This document shows, piece after piece, positions 1-6,173 of a DNA stretch of 9,635 bases. A program made the position numbers and the translations under genes. Every line of letters starts with the position of its first letter. Position 1 is the first letter of the stretch. Source of the DNA: Alphaproteobacteria bacterium (GTDB lineage Bacteria > Pseudomonadota > Alphaproteobacteria > UBA828); assembly GCA_018668475.1 (NCBI GenBank), contig JABJCZ010000336.1:1-9635 (forward strand). The letters are read 5' to 3'. The notes beneath the pieces were generated by a model, which was not told the DNA's origin, made no database searches, and saw only the letters and a list, made by a program, of their open reading frames with translations.

Positions 1-415
1 TGATGTCTATCAGCTACCGACTAGCCTGACTTTCGACCAGATAGAAGACAGTTTCGCTCCGCCAGAAACTTTGTCGTTCTGGGCGCTGCCCGGGTTTATC
101 CGAGTGCTCGAAGCATCCGGGTTTTCAACCGTTGCGCACCGGCTGCACTGGCATTCGCTATTGGCTGGCCCGTTGTTGCTATGCGCGATGGTGCTGATTG
201 CCGCAACGTTCTCGCTCCGCTTCCGGCGACGTGGCGGCACCTGGATATTGGTGGGTGCGGCGATAATGACCGGGTTCATGCTCTATTTTATGTCGGACCT
301 GGTGCTGGCGCTCGGCTTGTCAGGTAAGATTCCAGTCGTGCTTGCCGCCTGGACTCCCGCAGGGATCTTTGCGTTGATCGGCGTGGCCAGTTTGTTCCAT
401 CTTGAGGATGGCTGA
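1..415 (+). CDS. lptG: LPS export ABC transporter permease LptG, C-terminal fragment
   Basis: The gene enters from the left edge. Reading from base 2, 137 codons are visible before the TGA at 413-415, so the start and most of the protein lie outside the window. The family is an inner-membrane permease that, with LptF and the ATPase LptB, extracts lipopolysaccharide from the inner membrane and feeds the periplasmic Lpt bridge. The visible part has the typical LptG C-terminal layout: the end of the periplasmic domain with LPTSLTFDQI and SFWALPGFIRVLEASGF, the conserved HRLHWHSLL stretch, then three hydrophobic segments (around LLLCAMVLIAATFSL, WILVGAAIMTGFMLYF and VVLAAWTPAGIFALIGVA). LGLSGKIPVVLAAWTPAG is a strong family signature. 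The protein ends in HLEDG, and the stop lies 1 bp before the preferred lptD start, which suggests translational coupling. LptF would be expected just upstream. LptF itself is an unlikely alternative, because LptG is the copy that normally precedes lptD. Confidence 0.93.
   Translation, partial: DVYQLPTSLTFDQIEDSFAPPETLSFWALPGFIRVLEASGFSTVAHRLHWHSLLAGPLLLCAMVLIAATFSLRFRRRGGTWILVGAAIMTGFMLYFMSDLVLALGLSGKIPVVLAAWTPAGIFALIGVASLFHLEDG
404..407 (+). promoter_or_regulatory. Ribosome binding site GAGG for lptD
   Basis: GAGG lies inside the last codons of lptG, 9 nt before ATG 417. It favours ATG 417 over the in-frame TTG 402 and ATG 408, which would overlap or abut it. ATG 420, 12 nt away, is possible but less well spaced. 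Confidence 0.5.
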
Positions 416-416
416 G

Positions 417-2588
417 ATGATGCGTAGGGCGGCCTTTGCGACGGCGTTATTCATTGCGATTGGGGCAAGCCTGATCGGGATGGCGCGGGCTGCCGACGAA
501 GGCCCTGATCCGCAGCAGGAAAACGTTCTGATTGCGGCAGACCAAGTGACTTACGACGAACAACTTGGCGTGGTCGTCGCGAGAGGCAATGTCGAGATCG
601 TCCAAGCCGGGCGTGTCCTCATGGCCGATACCGTGACGTACAATCAGCGCGACGACCTGATGACCGCCACCGGCGACATCACGCTGCTGGAGCCAACCGG
701 GGAAGTCGCCTTTGCTGATTACATCCAGCTATCGGACCAGATGAAAGAAGGCGTGCTGCGTGATCTGAGACTGTTACTTACAGATAAATCGCGAATGGCT
801 GCCGCGTCAGCCCGGCGCACCGGCGGCAAGCGCACAGAGATGGACCGGGCGGTCTACTCCCCCTGCAATCTGTGCATCGATGACCCGAAACGCGCCCCGC
901 TCTGGCAAATCAAGGCCATGCGAGTGGTTCACGATCAGGAGGCACAGGACATTGCCTACTACGATGCGTGGATGGAGGTTTTTGGTGTTCCTGTCCTGTA
1001 TACGCCCTATTTTCAACACCCGGACCCGACCGTTGATCGACGCAGCGGGTTTCTTGCGCCGAAATACGGGACGTCCTCTTCGCTCGGGCTGGAACTGACC
1101 ACGCCCTACTACTGGAATATTGCGCCCCATAGGGATGCGACATTTGAGCCTCGCTTCACTTCCGAAGAAGGCGTTGTGCTGGGAGGTGAATATCGCGAAA
1201 GAATGGCGTCAGGCTCCGCTACGACCGAAGCTTCCCTGACCTATACCGACAAACGAGATGACGACGGCGTGGAGATCGACGGCAGCGAATTCCGGGGCCA
1301 CATATTCAGCCATGGTGACTTTGACCTGAACCCGATCTGGCGTTGGGGCTACCAACTGGAACGCGCAACGGATGATACCTACTTGAGCCGGTACCGAATT
1401 GCGTCCGACGATACGCTGGTCACCCAGCCCTATGTCGAAGGGTTCAACGGCAACAACTATTTTGCCGGCAACGCGTTCCTGTTTCAGGGCCTCGACGAGG
1501 GCGACGACCAGGACCAAATTCCCATCGTTCTGCCAATGCTTGAGTTCAGCCATGTCGGCGAGCCAGGCTGGGCGGGCAGCACAAAGACGTTTGATGCAAA
1601 CCTGTTGCTGCTGCAACGCATCGACGGAACCGACAGCCGGCGCGTGTCGGTCGAGGGCGGTTGGCATCTGCCGGCAACCAGCCCTGGCGGCCACGTTTGG
1701 CGGATGTCACTCACGATGCGGGGGGATCTCTACCATACCAACAATGTCGTCAATCCACGCGATCCACTCACAGAGACCAATTCTGGCATTACGGGCCGAT
1801 TGCGGCCCGAGGCTATGCTGGAATGGCGCTATCCGTTGATCCAACAAAGCGGCACCGTGCGCCAGGTTCTTGAACCCGTGGTGCAGGGTATCGTCAGCCC
1901 TTATGGCGGCAACCCGGTCGAGATCCCCAACGAAGATAGCCAGGACTTCGAATTCAACGATACCAACCTCTTTAGCAACAGCCGATTCACCGGCCTCGAC
2001 CGATTGGAGAGCGGCCCTCGCGTCAACTACGGCCTGCGCTATGGCGCCTATGGCGTGAGCGGTGGGCGGACGACCGCATTGATCGGCCAGAGTGCCCGGC
2101 TGAAGGATGACGATACATTTGGGCCGGGCAGCGGCCTTGAGGATCAGTTTTCCGATTATGTCGGACGGTTGCTGGTCGCGCCGTCCAATCACCTGTCATT
2201 GGCCTATCGCTTCCGGCTTGATCGGACCACTGCTCAGGCACGGCGGAATGAGATCGATTTATCAGGTGGAGTCAAACTGTTACGTTTGAATATCGGATAC
2301 GCATTGCTGGAAGAGCAGCTCTCGGAATCAGACACGACAGGTTTCGCCAATCGGGAAGAAATCGTGGGTTCATTTGTCTCCCGGTTCAGCGAGTTCTGGC
2401 GCGCCAATGGCAGTATCCGGCGCGATCTGACCGGCTCCGGCCAAACCCTGTCCTGGTCTTCCGGCCTGACCTACGAAGACGAATGCATCATCTTCGTGAC
2501 CAACTATGGCCGCACGTTCACCCGTGACCGCGATGTTGAGCCCGACACGACATTGCTTTTCAAGGTTCAATTCAAGCATTTGGGATGA
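417..2588 (+). CDS. lptD: LPS-assembly outer-membrane protein LptD
   Basis: LptD is the beta-barrel that, with the lipoprotein LptE, inserts LPS into the outer leaflet. From ATG 417 it is 723 residues, a usual length for alphaproteobacterial members. Residues 1-25 form a signal peptide (MMRR start, hydrophobic core, cleavage after GMARA). Residues about 37-140 are the periplasmic OstA/LptA-like jellyroll (VLIAADQVTYDEQLGVVVAR, then RGNVEI). Next come SPCNLC, PLWQI (161-165), VPVLYTPYFQHPDP (191-204) and RRSGFLAP (208-215), all classic LptD signatures, and then a long barrel rich in alternating aromatic and polar strands. I see three cysteines: C150 and C153 after the jellyroll, and C690 in YEDECIIFV near the end. 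A long-range disulfide is therefore possible, though the pattern differs from the four cysteines of E. coli LptD. Starts at 402, 408 and 420 are also open; 417 is chosen from the GAGG spacing. The gene is probably cotranscribed with lptG. Confidence 0.96.
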   Translation: MMRRAAFATALFIAIGASLIGMARAADEGPDPQQENVLIAADQVTYDEQLGVVVARGNVEIVQAGRVLMADTVTYNQRDDLMTATGDITLLEPTGEVAFADYIQLSDQMKEGVLRDLRLLLTDKSRMAAASARRTGGKRTEMDRAVYSPCNLCIDDPKRAPLWQIKAMRVVHDQEAQDIAYYDAWMEVFGVPVLYTPYFQHPDPTVDRRSGFLAPKYGTSSSLGLELTTPYYWNIAPHRDATFEPRFTSEEGVVLGGEYRERMASGSATTEASLTYTDKRDDDGVEIDGSEFRGHIFSHGDFDLNPIWRWGYQLERATDDTYLSRYRIASDDTLVTQPYVEGFNGNNYFAGNAFLFQGLDEGDDQDQIPIVLPMLEFSHVGEPGWAGSTKTFDANLLLLQRIDGTDSRRVSVEGGWHLPATSPGGHVWRMSLTMRGDLYHTNNVVNPRDPLTETNSGITGRLRPEAMLEWRYPLIQQSGTVRQVLEPVVQGIVSPYGGNPVEIPNEDSQDFEFNDTNLFSNSRFTGLDRLESGPRVNYGLRYGAYGVSGGRTTALIGQSARLKDDDTFGPGSGLEDQFSDYVGRLLVAPSNHLSLAYRFRLDRTTAQARRNEIDLSGGVKLLRLNIGYALLEEQLSESDTTGFANREEIVGSFVSRFSEFWRANGSIRRDLTGSGQTLSWSSGLTYEDECIIFVTNYGRTFTRDRDVEPDTTLLFKVQFKHLG

Positions 2589-2624
2589 CATAACGCCGCT
2601 TGATTACCCTTCTCGACACCAGAA

Positions 2625-2650
2625 TTTCGAAAACCCGTTTCACACGTGTG
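2625..2650. repeat. Two perfect short palindromes in the lptD-surA spacer
   Basis: The 88-bp gap between lptD and surA (2589-2676) contains TTTCGAAA at 2625-2632 and CACACGTGTG at 2641-2650. Each is a perfect palindrome and their centres are 17 bp apart. Neither is followed by a T-run, so they do not look like an intrinsic terminator. They could be protein-binding half-sites or chance. No convincing sigma-70 promoter was found in the gap: TTGATT at 2600-2605 has no good -10 at the right distance. Confidence 0.35.
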
Positions 2651-2676
2651 TTCGCTCAGCTAGACTCCGGCACCTC

Positions 2677-3969
2677 ATGATTATTGCTTCACGCCTCATT
2701 GCCGTTGGCCTCACAACACTCGCCCTTTTGGTCGCGAGCATTTTGCCGACTCCCGGTCGCGACGGTGCGCCGGCTGCCGTCGCGCAGGATGTGCTTCGCA
2801 TTGCCGCCGTCGTGAACGAGGAAGTCATTTCTATTTATGACCTCGCAGCGCGCCTCGAAATCGTGATTGCGACCTCAAATCTCAAAGACAACAATCAGCT
2901 ACGCCGGCAGATCGCGCCACAGGTACTGCGCTCGATGATTGACGAGAGCCTGCAGCTGCAGGAGGCAACGCGCCTCGATGTGGACGTCGACGATGACGCC
3001 ATCGCAAACGCGATCGAGCGGCTTGAAGGGCGGACCGGTGGTGGGCCCGGGAGCTTTGACAAGTTCGTGCGCGGGAAAAACCTGAGCCGGATATCCCTGG
3101 TAAATCAGCTGCGCGCCGAAATTGCCTGGGCAACAGTTGTGGGGCGACGGCTTGGCTCCTCCGTGACGGTGGGTGAAGACGAAATTGACGAAGCAATTTC
3201 GCGCCTTGAAAATAGCCGGGGCCAGCCGGAGTTCCGAATTTCAGAAATTTTTCTCGCCGTGGAGTCCCCCGACCGCGAGGCCGAAGTGATTGAAGTCGCC
3301 GAGAATCTGGTGACGCAATTGCGTCAGGGCGCAGATTTCAGGGGGATTGCCCGACAGTTTTCACAGAGTGCGACAGCGGCTGTTGGCGGCGATGTTGGCT
3401 GGATTCTGGAATCCCAGCTGCCGCCGAAACTCGCCGAGGTAACACGTCGCCTGGCACCCGGCGACGTGTCAGGTCCCATTCGCACCTTCGAAGGTTTTTT
3501 CATTGTTGAAGTCAACGCCAAGCGCCGGGTGCTGACTGCAGATCCGATGCAGACAAAACTGCATTTGTCCCAGGTTGTCTTTGAGGGCGGGGTATCAGAC
3601 ACAACCGTTCAGTTGGAACTTCTCGCCCGGCTGCGGCGCGAGGCAAGCACCTGCAAAGGCCTGCTCGATATTGTTAAGGGCCAGTCTTCCGATTTGTCAG
3701 GGGACCTCGGAACTGTGCTGATCAAGGACCTCCCGCGCGACGTTCAGCTGGCAGTGATGGACGTTCCCGCTGGGCAGTTGAGTGACCCCATGCCCTATGA
3801 ATCCGGCATTCGCGTGTTGATGATCTGTGAACGGGAAACCCCCCAGGTTCAACCGCCTGATCGCCAGCAAATGCGTCAGACAATTGCGAACCGCCGTCTG
3901 GAGCTTCTGGCCCGCCGGTATTTGCGGGACCTGCGCCGCCACGCGTTTGTGGATGTTCGCATCCAATAA
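2677..3969 (+). CDS. surA: Periplasmic chaperone and peptidyl-prolyl isomerase SurA
   Basis: SurA binds unfolded outer-membrane proteins in the periplasm and hands them to the BAM machinery; LptD, encoded just upstream, is a known SurA client in E. coli. From ATG 2677 the product is 430 residues, close to the E. coli length of 428. Residues 1-36 are a signal peptide ending near AVA-QDV. Residues about 38-168 are the N-terminal chaperone domain, opening with IAAVVNEEVISIYDLAARL. Residues about 186-283 are a complete parvulin-type domain (FRISEIFL, FRGIARQFSQS, GGDVGWI, GPIRTFEGFFIVEV). Residues about 293-386 are a second, more divergent parvulin-like domain, followed by an arginine-rich C-terminal helix. 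The reading frame stays open back to 2506 inside lptD, but that extension lacks family similarity and would bury the signal peptide. There is no clear Shine-Dalgarno before 2677. The two cysteines (C326, C384) both fall in the second parvulin region. Confidence 0.94.
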   Translation: MIIASRLIAVGLTTLALLVASILPTPGRDGAPAAVAQDVLRIAAVVNEEVISIYDLAARLEIVIATSNLKDNNQLRRQIAPQVLRSMIDESLQLQEATRLDVDVDDDAIANAIERLEGRTGGGPGSFDKFVRGKNLSRISLVNQLRAEIAWATVVGRRLGSSVTVGEDEIDEAISRLENSRGQPEFRISEIFLAVESPDREAEVIEVAENLVTQLRQGADFRGIARQFSQSATAAVGGDVGWILESQLPPKLAEVTRRLAPGDVSGPIRTFEGFFIVEVNAKRRVLTADPMQTKLHLSQVVFEGGVSDTTVQLELLARLRREASTCKGLLDIVKGQSSDLSGDLGTVLIKDLPRDVQLAVMDVPAGQLSDPMPYESGIRVLMICERETPQVQPPDRQQMRQTIANRRLELLARRYLRDLRRHAFVDVRIQ

Positions 3970-3987
3970 ACGATCAGAGAGCTGTAG

Positions 3988-4830
3988 ATGACCAGCGACA
4001 TGGCATTACCGCCACTGGCAGATGTCATCAGGCGCCATGACCTCGCGCCCCGCAAATCCCTCGGGCAGCATTTTCTGCTCGATCCCGGGGTGACCGACCG
4101 AATTGCGGCGTCCGCCGGCGATCTTTCGGCGACAACCGTCATTGAGGTCGGGCCTGGGCCGGGCGGATTGACCCGCTCACTTCTTGATGCTGGTGCTGCA
4201 CATGTGGTGGCCATTGAGAAGGACCGGCGATGCGTAGGCGCCCTGCAAGAGCTGGTCACAGCCGCGCCGGGCCGGCTAACGATTGAGGAAGCCGACGCCC
4301 TGCGCGCGGACGAGATCGCGCTGGCGCCGGAGCCTCGAAAAATCGTAGCCAACCTGCCCTACAACATTGCGACCGAGCTGCTGCTAAAATGGCTGCAGGC
4401 GCCGACACGCTTTGAGTGCATGGTGTTGATGTTCCAAAAAGAGGTCGCTAGGCGTATTGCGGCATCACCCGGCGGGCGGGAGTTCGGGCGCCTATCCGTC
4501 AAGGCCCAGTGGCTGTGCCGGTGCGAGCTACTGTTTGATCTGCGGCCCGGCGCCTTTACACCGCCGCCAAAAGTCAGCTCGACCGTTTTGCGGCTGACGC
4601 CCTACAAAAAACCTCTGTTTGATGCCGACGTGCAGGCGCTGGAGGTCGTCACTGCCGCCGGCTTTGGCCAGCGACGGAAAATGCTCCGCTCCGCGTTGAA
4701 ACGCCTTGGCGTACCACCGGAGAGCATTCTTGAGCCCGCCGGAATCGACCCGACGCGCCGGGCAGAAACCCTGGAAGTCGAAGAATGGTGCAAGCTGGCC
4801 AGGGCCTATTCCGCCCACATTCTTGGATAA
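3988..4830 (+). CDS. rsmA: 16S rRNA (adenine1518-N6/adenine1519-N6)-dimethyltransferase RsmA/KsgA
   Basis: The enzyme uses S-adenosylmethionine to dimethylate two adjacent adenines in the 3'-terminal hairpin of 16S rRNA, a late step of 30S maturation in the cytoplasm. All family landmarks are visible in 280 residues: KSLGQHFLLD (23-32), the SAM-binding loop EVGPGPGG (53-60), the acidic AIEKD (75-79), catalytic motif IV NLPYNI (122-127), the FTPPPKVSS segment (190-198), and QRRKMLRSALK in the C-terminal helical domain. The start is ATG 3988, preceded at a 7-nt gap by a weak AGAGA; ATG 4000 is a possible alternative. It follows surA by only 18 bp, so it is probably in the same transcript. In many alphaproteobacteria pdxA sits between surA and rsmA, and it is missing here. 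Loss of this methyltransferase is the classical cause of kasugamycin resistance; the motifs here look intact. Confidence 0.97.
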   Translation: MTSDMALPPLADVIRRHDLAPRKSLGQHFLLDPGVTDRIAASAGDLSATTVIEVGPGPGGLTRSLLDAGAAHVVAIEKDRRCVGALQELVTAAPGRLTIEEADALRADEIALAPEPRKIVANLPYNIATELLLKWLQAPTRFECMVLMFQKEVARRIAASPGGREFGRLSVKAQWLCRCELLFDLRPGAFTPPPKVSSTVLRLTPYKKPLFDADVQALEVVTAAGFGQRRKMLRSALKRLGVPPESILEPAGIDPTRRAETLEVEEWCKLARAYSAHILG

Positions 4831-5011
4831 AGCGCGCAGAATGTTCTTGTCAGCAGCGGTTCAGCCTAGTATTTACCGCGCCGCTATGCAGACGCACTCT
4901 CATCACGTCGAGCGACGACGATAGGCACTGGCCCCATGCGGGCCCGACCTGCGGCCATGACGGCTGCGGTGACCTGACCCTGTTGTACGCTTACTTGTTG
5001 AGAATAATCCC
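4831..5011. other. Intergenic region between rsmA and the GNAT gene
   Basis: This is a 181-bp stretch with no supportable coding sequence; the open frames that cross it are out-of-frame extensions of neighbours. It holds a weak promoter candidate near its left end and a short GC hairpin (GGCCC at 4930-4934 pairing with GGGCC at 4940-4944, loop CATGC). No T-run follows the hairpin, so it is not a standard intrinsic terminator. I see no tRNA-like cloverleaf. A small RNA or 5' leader function cannot be excluded. Confidence 0.4.
4847..4875 (+). promoter_or_regulatory. Possible sigma-70 promoter ahead of the GNAT gene
   Basis: TTGTCA (4847-4852, five of six matches to the -35 consensus) is followed after 17 bp by TATTTA (4870-4875, only three of six matches to TATAAT). 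It starts 17 bp after the rsmA stop and would give a leader of roughly 130 nt before the GNAT gene. The -10 match is poor, so this is only a candidate. Confidence 0.3.
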
Positions 5012-5506
5012 ATGATCTCCATCAAATCGGAGGTCCCTGAAGAGGGACCCGCCATCGAACACCTTCTGGACATCGCCTTTGGCCCGGACCGGAAGTCCCG
5101 CCCCTCCTACAAAGTGCGAGAGGGTGTGGCCCCGCAATCATCCTTGTGCTTCGCTGCCCACCATGGGCCTTCACTGGCCGGCGTCATCCGGTTTACGCCG
5201 GTGCATGTCGGCGACGATTCGCGGGCCGTCCTGCTTGGTCCGATTGCCGTCCATCCGGATCACGAAAACCTGGGGATTGGCAGCCAGCTCATGAAAACCG
5301 GCATTGCCGCCACGAAGGCAGTAGATCTGCAATTGATCATCGCCATCGGAGAGCCGGGTTATCTGACCCGGTTCGGTTTTGAGCCCGCCAGCCCGCACGG
5401 ACTGAGCTTTCCAGTACTCGTTGAGGATCAGCGTTTTCTGGTGTTGCCCCTGACCGACGGTGCTGCACAACGGGCAAGCGGCATGGTGTCGGCGCGCCAC
5501 CCATAA
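5012..5506 (+). CDS. GNAT-family N-acetyltransferase (YhbS-like)
   Basis: This 164-residue single-domain protein of the Gcn5-related acetyltransferase fold transfers the acetyl group of acetyl-CoA to an amine; the substrate cannot be read from the sequence. The clearest evidence is the acetyl-CoA-binding motif A, LLGPIAVHPDHENLGIGSQL (74-93), followed by a predicted helix and IIAIGEPGYLTRFGFEPA (109-126), the usual motif B region of YhbS-type enzymes. The first residue of the Q/R-x-x-G-x-G loop is glutamate (E85) rather than glutamine or arginine, with G88 and G90 retained. The start is ATG 5012 with a weak GAG 9 nt upstream. The gene is separated from rsmA by 181 bp, so it may have its own promoter. 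It converges on gmk with 22 bp between stops and no terminator hairpin. The family is confident; the role is unknown. Confidence 0.85.
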   Translation: MISIKSEVPEEGPAIEHLLDIAFGPDRKSRPSYKVREGVAPQSSLCFAAHHGPSLAGVIRFTPVHVGDDSRAVLLGPIAVHPDHENLGIGSQLMKTGIAATKAVDLQLIIAIGEPGYLTRFGFEPASPHGLSFPVLVEDQRFLVLPLTDGAAQRASGMVSARHP

Positions 5507-5528
5507 CAATATTGCTACCGACTGCGCC

Positions 5529-6167
5529 TCACTCCCGGCGCAGGCCCGCAACAAACTCCTCAAGCCCGGTTTGTCGTTCACGGCGCTGGCGTTCAGCAAC
5601 TAGAATTGACTGGACCCGGTTCACCGCCTCATCAAGCGAGCTGTTGATCACAACGTAGTCATAATCAACGAAATGGCTCATCTCGTCGTTCGCCTTGGCC
5701 ATGCGGGCAGCCACGACGTCGTCGAGGTCCTGGGCGCGGCGGCGCAAGCGCTGCTCCAACTCCTCCCAGGTGGGCGGCAAAATGAAAACCTGCACAACTT
5801 CGTTCGGCATGGCTTCAGCAAGCTGGCCGCGGCCCTGCCAGTCGATGTCAAACACAACATCCCGGCCCTCGGTCATCGCGTCCTCTACCGGCTCACGCGG
5901 GGTGCCATACCAGTGGCCAAACACCTTCGCGTATTCCAGGAATTCGCCGTTCTCGATCATCTTCCGAAAACGGGATTCCTCGGCGAAATGATAATCACGT
6001 CCGTCAATTTCGTCAGACCGCTTGGGCCGCGTCGTCATGGAGACCGACATTTCAAGGCCGGCATCCGATTCAAGCAGGCGTCTCGTGATGGTTGTCTTGC
6101 CGGCACCGGAGGGCGACGACAACACAAACATGATACCGCGTCGGCGGCACTGATCCTCATTCAACAC
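5529..6167 (-). CDS. gmk: Guanylate kinase
   Basis: Gmk phosphorylates GMP to GDP with ATP, an essential step of purine nucleotide salvage and synthesis in the cytoplasm. The 212-residue product shows the P-loop SSPSGAGKT (17-25), the GMP-binding segment TTRPKRSDEIDGRDYHF (45-61), FLEYAKVFGHWYGTP (76-90), FDIDWQG (106-112), the lid with basic residues around LEQRLRRRAQDLDD, and the terminal DYDYVVINSSLDEA segment. The usual Arg-x-Gly-Glu of the GMP loop reads RSDE here, with the glutamate kept. The chosen start is GTG 6167, placed 9 nt after a GGAG that lies in the last codons of yicC. A shorter start at ATG 6131 (residue 13) would still keep the P-loop. The gene begins 6 bp after the yicC stop, so the two are almost certainly cotranscribed and translationally coupled. 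Confidence 0.97.
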   Translation of the reverse strand: MLNEDQCRRRGIMFVLSSPSGAGKTTITRRLLESDAGLEMSVSMTTRPKRSDEIDGRDYHFAEESRFRKMIENGEFLEYAKVFGHWYGTPREPVEDAMTEGRDVVFDIDWQGRGQLAEAMPNEVVQVFILPPTWEELEQRLRRRAQDLDDVVAARMAKANDEMSHFVDYDYVVINSSLDEAVNRVQSILVAERQRRERQTGLEEFVAGLRRE

Positions 6168-6173
6168 GGCGTG

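Noticed and set aside
1209..1694. 161-codon minus-strand open frame inside lptD
   Set aside because: It lies opposite the conserved lptD barrel region and has no motif or ribosome binding site that stands out.
2506..2676. Long N-terminal extension of surA reaching back into lptD
   Set aside because: The added residues resemble no SurA, would displace the signal peptide, and overlap the lptD C-terminus in another frame. ATG 2677 gives the normal length and a proper signal sequence.
4930..4944. GC hairpin after rsmA as an intrinsic terminator
   Set aside because: The stem is only 5 bp and is followed by GC-rich sequence, not a T-run. It is also 100 bp past the rsmA stop.
4983..5008. Promoter TTGTAC...AATAAT directly before the GNAT start
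   Set aside because: The spacer is only 14 bp, and the -10 would leave almost no leader before ATG 5012.
5171..5599. 142-codon minus-strand open frame across the GNAT/gmk junction
   Set aside because: It overlaps both genes, and the GNAT motif A on the plus strand explains the region better.
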